Shown: in pieces, positions 43,801-51,040 of the stretch
Numbering within the stretch: the stretch's first letter is position 1
How the letters are laid out: every line of letters starts with the position of its first letter
Source: Achromobacter sp. B7
GTDB lineage: Bacteria; Pseudomonadota; Gammaproteobacteria; Burkholderiales; Burkholderiaceae_B
Assembly (NCBI RefSeq): GCF_003600685.1
Contig: NZ_CP032084.1
Coordinates: 3,224,001-3,288,000, forward strand
Length of the DNA: 64,000 bases
Direction: 5' to 3'
Notes under the pieces: generated by a model
The model's database searches: none
What the model was told of the DNA's origin: nothing
The model's input: only the letters and a program-made list of their open reading frames with translations
Made by a program: the position numbers and the translations under genes

Positions 43801-46510
43801 GGCGCTTGCCGGTGGCCGTGCCGACAGAAATGGCGCCCACGCCCATATTCGACGTGTTGTCGAAGGCGATACCCGCGATCGGCCCCGCCGTGCTGGGCGA
43901 CACCACACCGCTGGTCTGTATGTTGGTCGAGCCCACCGCGTTCGTGCCCAGTGCAACGCCGCCCGGCACGGTCGATGTCGCGCCCGCGCCCAGCGCTATG
44001 GATGCGATGCCGGTCGCCTGCGCCCCGACACCGATGGCGATGGCGTTGCCCGCCCCCGCCGTGGCCGTCTTGCCGAACGCCATGTCGTTCAGCCCGGTGG
44101 CGGCGGCGCTGGCGCCGATCGCCACGGCGTCGGTTCCCGTTGCCCCGGAGTTGGCGCGGGTATTGCTGCCCGCCCCTGTAACCGTTGAGTTCGCGTTGAA
44201 ATAGTTGGTGGGCGTGGACGCCCCGGCAGAGATCTGCTGCGCCACGGCGTACAGCTGCGAGCCGTTGACCGCATCGGTGCTGTTCGAACTGAGCAGGCCC
44301 GTCGCCACGCGCTGGATGCGGCGTACAGAACCCGCATCGCCCACGCTGACGACCCCGGTGGGCGTACCCTGGCCGCCACCAAAACTGTAGGTGTTGCCGC
44401 CGATCGTGCTGCTGCCGTACGACGTCACGCCGGCCGTGCTGGTGGACAGCGCCGCTGTCGTCGACGCATTGCTGCCCAGGGCCACGGAGTTTGCGATGTT
44501 GGTGTTGGCGAGATATCCCAGCGCCACCGTGCGGTCCACCGTGACGTTGCTGCCCGCGCCACGGCCTGCTGCCAGGTTGTCGTCGCCCGACACGCTCTGG
44601 CCCGCGTCCTGCCCGATGGCGGTGGTGCCCTCGCCCGTGGCCAGCGATCCCGCGTACGCGCCGATGGCGGTGTTCTGCCCACGGCTAGCCAAGGTGCCTG
44701 TGCCCGCGCCTACGCCGATGAAGGTGTCTTCCAGCCCTTGAGCGATGGCGCCCTGGCCGATCGCGACCGACGAGGTGCCCGTGGCGAAGGCATTGGCGCC
44801 CAACGCCACCGAGTTCGACCCGGCCGCACTGCTTTGATAACCGACCGTGACGCTATTGGTGCCCGCGGTCACGGTTTGATAGCCGATCGCGACGGCCTGG
44901 CCGGATGTCGCGGCGGCCTGATAGCCCAGCGCAATGGTGCTGGCCGAAGTGGCCAGCGAACCCGAGCCCATGGCGATGGATGCCAGCCCCGTTGCCGTAT
45001 TCAAGTCGCCGATGGCGACCGCGCCTTGCCCCGTTGCCGGGTTGGTGTTGCCGATGGCCACCGCGCCGCGCCCCGAGGCATTGGACGAAAAGCCCGCGCC
45101 GAATGCGCCGTTACCGCCGTGCGCCTGCGATCCCGAACCCAGTGCCACAGCCCCCGGCGTGATAGCCGAGTTTGCGTTGCCTATCGCCAGCGCGCCGATT
45201 GCGGTCGCGTTATTTTCAGCGCCGACGGCCACCGCGCCCGTGCCGGTGGCCGTGTTCGGATCTCCGATTGCCACGGCGCCGTCGCCCGTCGCGCTTTGCT
45301 GACGTCCGATGGCCACCGCGCCCCCCGTCGCCGTGGCGGCGTTGGCCGCGGTGCCCGCCGAACCGATCGCCACGTTCTGGCCGGTGGCGTTGGACCTGGC
45401 TCCATCGCCTACGGCGATGCCGAAAGCGCCGATTGCGCGTGCATCACGGCCCACCGCGATGCCCGACGTTGCCACGGCGGTCACCGAAGACTGCCCGCCG
45501 ATAGCGATGCCGTTGATGGCGGCTGAAGAAGCGCCGTTCGTGGCGTTGCCTCCCAGCGCGACCGCGCCCGCAGCGGTGGCACGCGCGCCATTGCCCGCGG
45601 CCAGGGAACTGCCGCCGCTGGCTTGCGCGTTGTTGCCGACTGCCGTGTCGTTGATCGGGCCACCAACGGTCGCACCTGCAACAGCGCTGGACCCGATCGC
45701 CAATGAGTTCTGATTCATCGCCTGCGCGTTGACGCCGGTGGCAATCGAGCCGATGCCGCTGGAGGCGGCGCCCGCACCCAACGCCACTGCGCCGGTCGCA
45801 GTCGCTGTCGACGAGACGCCTATGGACACGGCATTGCCCGCGCCGGTGCTGGCCAATTGGCCCAGGGCGACGGTGCTATTGCCACTTGCCGTTGTATTCA
45901 GCCCCATGGACACGGAGCCCGCGCCAAGCGCTGTCGATCCCGTGCCCACCGCCAAGGAACTGTTGCCCGACGCCGTCGAGCCTTGGCCCAAGGCCGTCGC
46001 GCCCGTATTGGAAGCGGTAGAGCCTGCGCCCACGGCCACGGTATTGTTTGCGCCTGCGTTCGCGCTGGACCCGAATGCCGTCGCGCCGATACCAGTGGCC
46101 GAGGACTGCGAGCCCACACCCGTCGCATTGTTGCCGGTTGTCGAGGAAAGGCGCCCTATCGCAATGGAGTTGGATCCCGTGGCAATCGACACGTCGCCAA
46201 TGGCGATACTGACGTTCGTTGCGGTTGCCCCGGAACCGCCGCCGATGGCAATAGAGTTTGCGTCGACCGAGGCGGGCGTAAGCCCCCCGGTCGTGATGGG
46301 GTTGGTGATCAAACCTTGGATGGCGGTACCCGCCCAGACCGTCCCTCCCATTGCCGCCGCAAGTATCAATGGCGCCGCGATGCCGCCCGCCCTGCGCAAC
46401 GCGGCTTGCCGCGCACCTCGATTGGACTTTCCACGGGATTTCGTCAATTCCGACACGACGACCCACGCACCGGTCACACGGTTCCAAACGAGGCTATAGA
46501 TTTTATTCAC
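34847..46510 (-). CDS. giant trimeric autotransporter adhesin (YadA/Ata-like)
   Basis: About 3,887 residues. I chose the GTG at 46510, giving MNKIYSLVWNRVTGAW, the standard start of the extended signal peptide region; GGAG lies 10 bp upstream. The signal ends near residue 60. A long YadA-type head of SxAIG/SxALG repeats follows (to about 880). Then come eleven large repeats, each with a neck/stalk motif of the form ITNxAAGSxxTDAVNVxQL, a coiled-coil segment and a head-like block starting GPFVSD. Another head region (about 3250-3600) and more stalk motifs precede the C-terminal anchor, a four-strand barrel piece ending VIGAGYQW. Role: trimeric surface fibre for adhesion, autoaggregation or biofilm. 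Confidence 0.95.
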   Translation of the reverse strand: MNKIYSLVWNRVTGAWVVVSELTKSRGKSNRGARQAALRRAGGIAAPLILAAAMGGTVWAGTAIQGLITNPITTGGLTPASVDANSIAIGGGSGATATNVSIAIGDVSIATGSNSIAIGRLSSTTGNNATGVGSQSSATGIGATAFGSSANAGANNTVAVGAGSTASNTGATALGQGSTASGNSSLAVGTGSTALGAGSVSMGLNTTASGNSTVALGQLASTGAGNAVSIGVSSTATATGAVALGAGAASSGIGSIATGVNAQAMNQNSLAIGSSAVAGATVGGPINDTAVGNNAQASGGSSLAAGNGARATAAGAVALGGNATNGASSAAINGIAIGGQSSVTAVATSGIAVGRDARAIGAFGIAVGDGARSNATGQNVAIGSAGTAANAATATGGAVAIGRQQSATGDGAVAIGDPNTATGTGAVAVGAENNATAIGALAIGNANSAITPGAVALGSGSQAHGGNGAFGAGFSSNASGRGAVAIGNTNPATGQGAVAIGDLNTATGLASIAMGSGSLATSASTIALGYQAAATSGQAVAIGYQTVTAGTNSVTVGYQSSAAGSNSVALGANAFATGTSSVAIGQGAIAQGLEDTFIGVGAGTGTLASRGQNTAIGAYAGSLATGEGTTAIGQDAGQSVSGDDNLAAGRGAGSNVTVDRTVALGYLANTNIANSVALGSNASTTAALSTSTAGVTSYGSSTIGGNTYSFGGGQGTPTGVVSVGDAGSVRRIQRVATGLLSSNSTDAVNGSQLYAVAQQISAGASTPTNYFNANSTVTGAGSNTRANSGATGTDAVAIGASAAATGLNDMAFGKTATAGAGNAIAIGVGAQATGIASIALGAGATSTVPGGVALGTNAVGSTNIQTSGVVSPSTAGPIAGIAFDNTSNMGVGAISVGTATGKRQIKNLADGSDLTDAVTVRQMTAVTSAANSGMNNVGTSVATNLGGGATYTAATGTIGTPTYSVQGTSYTNVGTAIGGLNTAVTNLATGKIGPFVSDSSVTTVQAVSSGAGAAAGGFGASATGAASTVVGNQSSDNAVANSAVLGQGASVTAGLTGKNVVLGQGSTATIGSQAGYSSFGLAAAQSSAGEVSVGTAGSRRKITNVAAGSALTDAVNVGQLSGAASNVGSSLATGLGGGATYNSTAGTVSAPSYTVQGTAYTNVGAALTGANTAISNLVSGDTGPFVSDNSATTTQAVASAANSSAGGFGSSATGAASTVVGNLATDNAVANSTVIGQGALVASGLSGSNVAVGQGASATVGSQTGYTAFGLAATQTSGGEMSVGTGASRRKITNVAAGSAATDAVNVGQLTGAASNLGTSLATSLGGGAAYSSAAGTVSAPGYTIQGTSYANVGAALTGANTALTNLATGKTGPFVSDNSVTATQAVASAANSSAGGFGSSATGGASTVVGNQATDNAVANSTVIGQGARVTAGLSGSNVALGQNANASTGSQTGYTAFGLSATQTSAGEVSVGTSANRRKISNVAAGSALNDAVNVAQLSGAASNLGTSLATGLGGGATYSSAAGTVSAPSYTVQGTSYANVGAAFAGTDAAISSLLTGDTGPFVSDNSVTTTQAVASGANSSAGGFGASATGAASTVVGNEATDNAVAGSTVLGQGAHIATGVSGSNVALGQDSSAATGSQTGYTAFGLSTAQDSDGEVSVGSSTIQRKVTNLAAGKAPTDAVNVAQLSGAASNLGASVATGLGGGSAYNPATGQVAPPSFGIQGGTYNNVGDALSQLDSAVSGISSGSTGPFVSDDSVTALQPVASGADAVAGGFGASATGAASTVVGNSATDNAVADSTVLGQGASVAAGLTGSNVALGQGSTAAVGSETGYTAIGLTAAQSSSGEVSLGSAGAERKITNVAAGSAATDAVNVGQLTGVSNAATSGLNTLGTSVASNLGGGSAFDPTTGTVTAPSYGVQGNSYSNLGGAIGGLDSAVTGLDSAVSGLDSAVAGLDSAVSGLDSAVSGLDSAVAGLSSGNIGPFVSDNSVTTTQAVASGADASAGGFGASATGAASTVLGNSATDNAVADSTVLGQGASITAGLTGSNVALGQGSTATIGAETGYTAIGLTAPQRSSGEVSLGSAGAERKITNLAAGSAATDAVNVGQLTGVSNAATSGLNTLGTSLASNLGGGSAFDPTTGTVTAPSYGVQGNTYSNLGGAIGGLDSAVTGLDSAVAGLDSAVSGLDSAVSGLDSAVAGLSSGNIGPFVSDNSVTTTQAVASGADASAGGFGASATGAASTVLGNSATDNAVADSTVLGQGASITAGLTGSNVALGQGSTATIGAETGYTAIGLSAAQSSSGEVSLGSAGAERKITNLAAGSAATDAVNVGQLTGVSNAAKSGLNTLGTSVASNLGGGSAFDPTTGTVTAPSYGVQGDTYSNLGGAIGGLDSAVTGLDSAVTGLDSAVAGLDSTVSGLDSAVAGLSSGNIGPFVSDNSVTTTQAVASGADASAGGFGASATGAASTVLGNSATDNAVADSTVLGQGASITAGLTGSNVALGQGSIAAIGAETGYSAIGLSAPQSSSGEVSLGSVGAERKITNLAAGSAATDAVNVGQLTGVSNAATSGLNTLGTSVASNLGGGSAFDPTTGTVTAPSYGVQGNSYSNLGGAIGGLDSAVTGLDSAVAGLDSAVSGLDSAVSGLDSAVSGLDSAVAGLSSGNIGPFVSDNSVTTTQAVASGADASAGGFGASATGAASTVLGNSATDNAVADSTVLGQGASITAGLTGSNVALGQGSMATIGAETGYTAIGLTAPQSSSGEVSLGSAGAERKITNLAAGSAATDAVNVGQLTGVSNAATSGLNTLGISVASNLGGGSAFDPTTGSVTAPAYSVQGNTYSNLGSAIGGLDSAVTGLDSAVSGLDSAVAGLDSTVSGLDSAVAGLSSGNVGPFVSDNSVTTAQAVASGADASAGGFGASASGAASTVLGNSATDNAVAGSTVLGQGASITAGLTGSNVALGQGSTATIGAEIGYTAIGLSAAQSSSGEVSLGSAGAERKITNLAAGSAATDAVNVGQLTGVSNAATAGLNTLATSVATGLGGGSAYDPVTGSISAPTYTVQGNTYTTLGNAIGGLDATVSNISSGKSGPFVADASVTTAQPLAAGANSAAGGFGALATGAASVVLGNQATDNGVAKSTVLGQGATVNAGLTGANVALGQGSVVSMGAQNAYVAFGLAGTISSAGEVSVGSPGNLRKLTNVAPGSDLTDAVNVRQLQTVNTRLAQVNTDALMWDPSSNGGVGAYTAAHGSIGGPSIITSVAPGVLSATSWDAVNGAQLFATNEAMSELTTTVNNFAGTVDPTTNGQGVRYERTNDTGMTPSNAFARGQGSTAIGYNAQADGAGSLALGANTQVTVDGGIAIGEGSISDRAAVTRAATRAVAPGAFSVGAPGMLRQVINVADGTQAQDAVTVRQLQGAIASVAVTGTQYFHANSTLVDSLSVGTDAIAVGPEAVVNGDSGIGIGLAAEVDSTATNGIAIGSSARSALDSAVALGSSALAGGSQSLALGASASAAGDRSVALGGSASAAGDNTVALGTGAQALQAGDVALGADAVADMGAAPAYTGKYSGVSNTIAGTVSVGTAGAERTVSNVADAQNATDAVNLRQLDGAVTQANLYTDQQIATVNSGLTQGGSGMFQVNQASATPAPTATGADATAAGAGAVASGDGSTALGNGAEARGANSVALGAGSTDGGRANVVSVGAAGKERQVTNVAAGTAQTDAVNVQQLDAAKQGSVQYVTTPGTGAVDYSRVTLGNGGAPVTLSNVADGVDNNDAVNVQQLNAGLGGAVQQSNAYTDGKFQNLRNDVDRYRRDAAGGTATALAVAGLAQAYAPGRGMFSIAGSTYDGQQGFAMGLSTVSASGNWVYKLSGSTNTRGTYGAVIGAGYQW
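37230..43518 (-). repeat. eleven large tandem repeats of the adhesin stalk
   Basis: Using the conserved codons for the S-D of GPFVSD as a marker, copies occur at 37230, 37821, 38496, 39192, 39867, 40542, 41238, 41808, 42378, 42948 and 43518. Spacings are 591, 675, 696, 675, 675, 696, 570, 570, 570 and 570 bp. Relative to the 570-bp (190-residue) core, all extra length is a multiple of 21 bp, mostly GLDSAV heptads. The 675/696-bp copies are nearly identical at DNA level. Confidence 0.92.
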
Positions 46511-47011
46511 GGCCAATCTCCATTGACGAATTTCGCGATTCGCCAGCAGTAAATGCGACGCTGATTCTTCTAGTAGGAATCAGAGGATTTTTCCCAGCAA
46601 ATTCAGACATTTCTGTCACGAATCCTAGTGAAAGGAATTAATCCGACTTGTGTTTTGTCGCTAGCGCGTGAAACCTCTTATAAATTCCGTCTGAATAATC
46701 AGATGGCAAAAACGAATTGCTAAAAAAAAGCCGCGCGCAAATGATTCGCCGCACACCGATTCAACGGTGGGCGGCAAGGGAGACAACGTCGGGAGAGGGT
46801 TATGCCGCCTGACAATGCCAATGGGGTGGCATGGCGGAAAGATGAAAAAACGGACGCAGTATCCGGCGATACCAAAACGGATTCGGTATGCCAGATGCCT
46901 GAAATCTTATTTATATGAATTGACAGAAACCCGGATATTCCCGTCGTACTAATATTGAATTCGGTCTTAGATTCAATATTTCATGCCCGTCATTGTTTAA
47001 TGACGCAGCCG
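46511..47011. other. 501-bp AT-rich intergenic region upstream of the adhesin
   Basis: No gene is supported. The region is clearly richer in A+T than its neighbours and contains the adhesin leader and probably its promoter. At 46951-46980 a perfect 10-bp inverted repeat, AATATTGAAT and ATTCAATATT around 10 bp, lies 32 bp past the narL stop. It could be an operator or a weak narXL terminator (no T-run). Confidence 0.6.
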
Positions 47012-47686
47012 TCATTCTTCTTCGGAATACAGGCCGTGTTCCACCGCATAGACGGCCACCTGCACCCGGCTGGTCAGGTTCAATTTCTTCAGCACGTTCT
47101 GCACATGGATCTTCACCGTGCTTTCGCTTACGTCCAGTTCGCGCGCGATGACTTTATTGCTGGCGCCGCGCGCCAGGCATTGCACGATCTGCGTCTCGCG
47201 GGCGGTCAGGCGGTGGCGTTCGGCCGCGCCCTTGCCTTGCGCCGCCTGGGCCGCCTGCGTGGCCTGGCCACGGAATTGGTCTACCAGCTTGGCCGTCATG
47301 CTTTCGGCTATCACCGATTCGCCCCTGGCTGCGCGCCGGATGGCCGATGTCAGCACGTCGGCGTCGATGTTCTTGACCAGATAGCCGCGCGCCCCGTCGC
47401 GCAAGGCCTGGCCCAGTTCATCGGCTTCTTCCGACACGGTCAGGATGATGACCGCGCAAGACGGCAGATCCTGCGTCAGCAGTTGCAGCGTTTCAAGGCC
47501 GGACAAGCCGGGCAGGTTCAAGTCTAGCAGTATCACATCGGGCTGCAATTCCTTGGCGCGCTTGATCCCCTCCACGCCGTCGCCCGCTTCGGCCACCACT
47601 TCAAAGTCGGGCTGGCGTTGCAGCAGCAGGCGCACGCCGGAACGGAACAGGGTGTGGTCATCGACAAGCAGGATACGGATGGGCAT
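47012..47686 (-). CDS. narL: NarL nitrate/nitrite response regulator
   Basis: 224 residues from the ATG at 47686 (MPIRILLVDDH); a TTG six bases earlier is possible. Receiver domain about 1-120, with acidic pair DD and phospho-acceptor Asp55 in VILLDLNLPG, Thr in ILTVSEE and Lys in YLVKNID. LuxR-type helix-turn-helix at the C-terminus (LTARETQIVQCLARGASNKVIARELDVSES, with TVKIHVQNVLKKL). A Gln/Ala linker joins them. It follows narX by 12 bp and acts with it to activate nitrate respiration genes. Confidence 0.93.
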   Translation of the reverse strand: MPIRILLVDDHTLFRSGVRLLLQRQPDFEVVAEAGDGVEGIKRAKELQPDVILLDLNLPGLSGLETLQLLTQDLPSCAVIILTVSEEADELGQALRDGARGYLVKNIDADVLTSAIRRAARGESVIAESMTAKLVDQFRGQATQAAQAAQGKGAAERHRLTARETQIVQCLARGASNKVIARELDVSESTVKIHVQNVLKKLNLTSRVQVAVYAVEHGLYSEEE

Positions 47687-47698
47687 GGTCAATAAAGG

Positions 47699-49711
47699 TC
47701 AGGCGGCCTGGCGCTCGCTGCCAGGCAAAGTCAGCATGACGCGCGTACCGGCGCCGGGCTGCGATTCGAGTTTTATCAGGGCGCGCATGCGGGCCGCGCG
47801 CTCTTGCATGATGTGCAGGCCCACGTGCGCGTCGCCGCGCGCCGCCACATCGGCGGGATCAAAGCCCTGGCCGTTATCGACGATGTGCAGGCTGAAGTCG
47901 CGGTCGTTGCCCACCGTGACGTCTACGCGGCTGGCCTCGGAATGCTTGCGCACGTTGGACAGGGCTTCTTGCAGAATGAACAGGACTTGCAGTTGCTGGT
48001 CAGGCGGCAACGGCGCGCCTTCGCCCCGATCAAACCGCAGCGTGATGTCGATGGCCGTCTGGCGCCGAAAACGCTCCACGGTGCTTTCGATAGCGGCTTG
48101 CAAGTCGCCCTGGCCCAATTTGGTGCGGAAGTTGTTCAGCAATTCGCGCACGTCCTGATAGCTTTCGTCAACGCCGGTGCGCAGCAGCGGCAGAATTTCA
48201 GCCACCTCGTCTTCGTCGCCGCGCTTGACGGCCGCGTCCAGCATCTGCAATTGCAGGTTCAGGAAATTCAGCCCTTGCGCCAGGCTGTCGTGCAAGCCTT
48301 GCGCGACCAGCCCACGTTCCTGAACCACGGCCAGTTGCCGGGCCTGCGCGCTAAGGCGGCGGTTATCCAGCGCCACACCCAGATGCTGGCCCAGCGTTTC
48401 AAGCAGCTGCGAGTCGGACGGCGCCAGCCGGCGCTGTTGCCGAAAATGCAGCGAGTACGAACCCAGCACTTCATCGCGCGTCACGATGCGGAACACCGCC
48501 ACGCTGGCAAAGCCGTCGCGCACGCAGTTCAAGTCCATGTCGGGCGGTGAATGCCGGAAATCCTGGATGACGACGACGCCCGCCTGGCGCGTGGCCACGC
48601 CGCAATAGCAGTCGTCCACCTTCATGCAATGTTCGGATTCCACCAGCGCGTCGGACAGGCCCACCGACACCACCAGGTTGAGCTTTTCGTTGTCGGGGTC
48701 CAGCGCGCGGATGCTGCCGCCGTCGGCGTCGAACTGCAACATGACGCGGCGCAGGAAGCCGTCGCACATGGCTTCGATGTCGTTGGGCTGATTCAGGAAG
48801 GCAGCCATGTCGTACAGCGCGCCGATGTCTCGGTTTTGCGCGGCCAGCTGCGCGGTCTTTTGTTCGACGCGCGTTTCCAGGCCGGTGTACAGGTCTTGCA
48901 GCTGGTCGGCCATGCGGTTGTAGCCGCGCGCCAGCACGCCGAATTCGTCTTCGCTTTCCACGGGCAGCCGCGTGCTGAAATCCCGCTCGGCCATGCGTTG
49001 CAGGCCGTCGCGCAGGCGCAGCACCGGGGCGATGATCCACAGGTACAGCAGATAGATCATCGCCAGCGTGCCGGCGCAGGCGATTGCGGCCAGCACGCCT
49101 TGCGACAGCCGCAACGCCGTGGTCTTGCCGGCGTTGTCTTGCTCGATCATGCGCACCAGCGTGTCCGCGCGGGTGACGAACTCGGGCAGCGTCTGCAAGT
49201 ACACGGCCGCGTCAGGTTGCGTCAGCGCGCGCTGGGCAGCGGGCTTCATCACGTCGTGCCAGTAATTGGCCACGTCATGCCATTGCGTGCGGATCGCTTC
49301 GTTATTGGGGATGAAAAGCGGGCGTGCCGGGTTGCCGCGCGCCAGGCGGGAAATGGTTTCGTCCATTTCGGCCATCTGTTCCTGGCTGCGCGCCTCGCGG
49401 CCTGCTTGCGGCCGCATCAGCTCGACGGCAACGCGGTTGGCGCGCATGCGCAGGCTGCCGGTGTCATTGATGGCGGCGCCCGCGCCTTCCAGCTGCCACG
49501 ACAGCCACAGCGTCCAGCTGATCATTGACAGCACCACCACCAACGCGGCCAGTGAGCTGGCGACGATGCGCGTGGACAGCCGATGCCGGGGCGACGGCAG
49601 GCCGTCGGAGCCGACATCCGGCGCAGCGGTGCGGGCGCCGGAGGCAGCGCTGGCGGTGGCGCCACGGTCGGTGGGGGTGGCGGTACCGGCGGTGGACGGA
49701 GAAATCGTCAT
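47699..49711 (-). CDS. narX: NarX nitrate/nitrite sensor histidine kinase
   Basis: 670 residues. Layout: a Ser/Ala-rich cytoplasmic tail (1-45), helix (48-72), a periplasmic domain carrying the nitrate P-box (INDTGSLRMRANRVAVELM), helix (about 205-230), HAMP (RLRDGLQRMAERDFSTRLP), a GAF-like central module with several Cys (SEHCMKVDDCYCG; DLNCVRDG), then HisKA_3 with His474 in GLHDSLAQGL and an HATPase domain (NVRKHSEA; DNGQGFDP). This is the NarX/NarQ architecture. It is upstream of narL; the gap before it holds a 14-bp repeat array. Confidence 0.94.
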   Translation of the reverse strand: MTISPSTAGTATPTDRGATASAASGARTAAPDVGSDGLPSPRHRLSTRIVASSLAALVVVLSMISWTLWLSWQLEGAGAAINDTGSLRMRANRVAVELMRPQAGREARSQEQMAEMDETISRLARGNPARPLFIPNNEAIRTQWHDVANYWHDVMKPAAQRALTQPDAAVYLQTLPEFVTRADTLVRMIEQDNAGKTTALRLSQGVLAAIACAGTLAMIYLLYLWIIAPVLRLRDGLQRMAERDFSTRLPVESEDEFGVLARGYNRMADQLQDLYTGLETRVEQKTAQLAAQNRDIGALYDMAAFLNQPNDIEAMCDGFLRRVMLQFDADGGSIRALDPDNEKLNLVVSVGLSDALVESEHCMKVDDCYCGVATRQAGVVVIQDFRHSPPDMDLNCVRDGFASVAVFRIVTRDEVLGSYSLHFRQQRRLAPSDSQLLETLGQHLGVALDNRRLSAQARQLAVVQERGLVAQGLHDSLAQGLNFLNLQLQMLDAAVKRGDEDEVAEILPLLRTGVDESYQDVRELLNNFRTKLGQGDLQAAIESTVERFRRQTAIDITLRFDRGEGAPLPPDQQLQVLFILQEALSNVRKHSEASRVDVTVGNDRDFSLHIVDNGQGFDPADVAARGDAHVGLHIMQERAARMRALIKLESQPGAGTRVMLTLPGSERQAA

Positions 49712-49729
49712 GGTGATCGGATCAGGGCG

Positions 49730-49785
49730 ATGCGGGACTTGCGGTGCGGGACTTGCGGTGCGGGACTTGCAATGCGGGACTCGCG
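49730..49785. repeat. 14-bp tandem repeat upstream of narX
   Basis: Four units: ATGCGGGACTTGCG, GTGCGGGACTTGCG, GTGCGGGACTTGCA, ATGCGGGACTCGCG. They begin 19 bp upstream of the narX ATG, so they fill the leader or promoter. Degenerate further copies follow up to about 49830. Confidence 0.9.
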
Positions 49786-49859
49786 ATGCAGTGTTGGCGG
49801 TGGTTGCGATGCTTGCAATGCCCGCCGTGCGTCCCGCGCGGTGCCTAGTGTATTCGCCT

Positions 49860-50357
49860 TCAGGGCAGGCCCAGTTGGTCGCAGATGAATTGCACGACCC
49901 GCGCGGGGTCGTTCAGCGGCAGGCATGGCAAGGCGGTGTCCAGCGCGGTGTCAGTCACAACGGCCAGGAAACTGCCGTCCTCCGCATGCAGCGCAGGCTT
50001 GCCCAGGGCGGGTCGATAAACTTCTAGGCGGGCAATCGCGGCCTGTTTGAAACCTTCGACCAGCACCAGGTCGGCGGGCGACAGCCGCGCCAATTGCTCG
50101 TCCAGCGTGGGTTCGGGCGCGTCGCGCAATTCATGCACGATGGCGTAGCGGTACGGCGAGGCCACCATCACCTCCTGCGCGCCCGCCAGCCGAAAGCGCG
50201 CGCTGTCCTTGCCAGGCGGTTCCATCTGAAAGTCGTGATGGCTGTGCTTGATGACGTTCACGCGCAGGCCGCGCGCCGCCAATAGCGGCAGCATCGCTTC
50301 GATAAGCGTGGTCTTGCCGCTGCCGGACCGGCCGGCGATACCGAAAACTGGGCTCAT
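49860..50357 (-). CDS. mobB: MobB, molybdopterin-guanine dinucleotide biosynthesis adaptor protein
   Basis: 165 residues. P-loop GRSGSGKTT at 9-17, then [27 protein letters not shown] and [19 protein letters not shown], both characteristic of MobB. It is a GTPase that assists attachment of GMP to molybdopterin, needed for the MGD cofactor of NarG. It overlaps the carbonic anhydrase gene (ATGA) and lies in the long nar transcription unit. Confidence 0.92.
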   Translation of the reverse strand: MSPVFGIAGRSGSGKTTLIEAMLPLLAARGLRVNVIKHSHHDFQMEPPGKDSARFRLAGAQEVMVASPYRYAIVHELRDAPEPTLDEQLARLSPADLVLVEGFKQAAIARLEVYRPALGKPALHAEDGSFLAVVTDTALDTALPCLPLNDPARVVQFICDQLGLP

Positions 50358-51013
50358 GCATGCTCCGAAAACAAGGGACAGACAATGGGTAGAAACGCGT
50401 CTGCCCGGGGCGAGTATGCCAGCAATGCCCCGGCCACCAGATCGAAATACCAGCCGTGCAGCGTCAGGCTGCCCGCCGCCACGGCGCGCCGCACGAATGG
50501 CAGGTCGTCAAGGTTGCGCAGCGAAATCAGGATGGACGCCTGCTCGCACGCGCGCCGCCGTTCGGCGTCGGTCGCGGCCGGCATCTGGCGCAACACGCGG
50601 TCGCGGGCCGGTTCGGCGATGTCCATCCACCGTTCCAGGTAATCGGTTTCGCCATCGCTGCGGGTGCGCTGTTCCATCAGCGCGCGGATGCCGCCGCAAT
50701 GCGCATGGCCCAGCACGATGATGCGGCTGACCCGCAGTTGCTCGACCGCGAATTGAATCGCCGCCAGCACGCCTTGCAGGCCACGATCCGCGCTGGCCGG
50801 CGGCACCAGGTTGGCCACGTTGCGCACGGCGAAGATGTCGCCGGGGTCGCAGCCCAGCAACATGGCCGGGTCCACGCGGGAATCGCAGCATCCGATCAGC
50901 AAGGTGCTGGGGTGCTGGCCATCGCGCAGGTGGCGGTACAGCGCGGGTGCCTCCTCGTAATACTGTTGTTGAAAACGTTGGAAGCCGTCGATGAATCGTT
51001 CGATGTCGCGCAT
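50354..51013 (-). CDS. beta-class carbonic anhydrase
   Basis: 219 residues. Zn ligands Cys42 (GCCDSRVDP), His103 and Cys106 (GHAHCGG), with the Asp44-Arg46 dyad, are intact. [19 protein letters not shown] is also typical. Interconverts CO2 and bicarbonate in the cytoplasm. GAGGAA precedes the ATG. It is translationally coupled to mobB and 27 bp after moaA, so it is apparently expressed with the nitrate respiration genes. Confidence 0.93.
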   Translation of the reverse strand: MRDIERFIDGFQRFQQQYYEEAPALYRHLRDGQHPSTLLIGCCDSRVDPAMLLGCDPGDIFAVRNVANLVPPASADRGLQGVLAAIQFAVEQLRVSRIIVLGHAHCGGIRALMEQRTRSDGETDYLERWMDIAEPARDRVLRQMPAATDAERRRACEQASILISLRNLDDLPFVRRAVAAGSLTLHGWYFDLVAGALLAYSPRADAFLPIVCPLFSEHA

Positions 51014-51040
51014 GATTTTTCCTCGTCCTTCAGCCGCCCT

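Noticed and set aside
34847..46510. Possible frameshift or assembly duplication within the adhesin
   Set aside because: The frame is intact over 11.6 kb, copies differ by scattered substitutions and whole heptads, and both the signal region and the anchor are present. Copy number may still be mis-assembled if short reads were used.
46767..46952. 61-codon plus-strand frame in the adhesin upstream region
   Set aside because: No ribosome site, no recognisable domain, and it starts and ends in AT-rich non-coding-like DNA.
46951..46980. AT-rich inverted repeat called as a phase-variable invertible element
   Set aside because: Arms are only 10 bp with a 10-bp centre and no recombinase gene is nearby; an operator or weak terminator is more likely.
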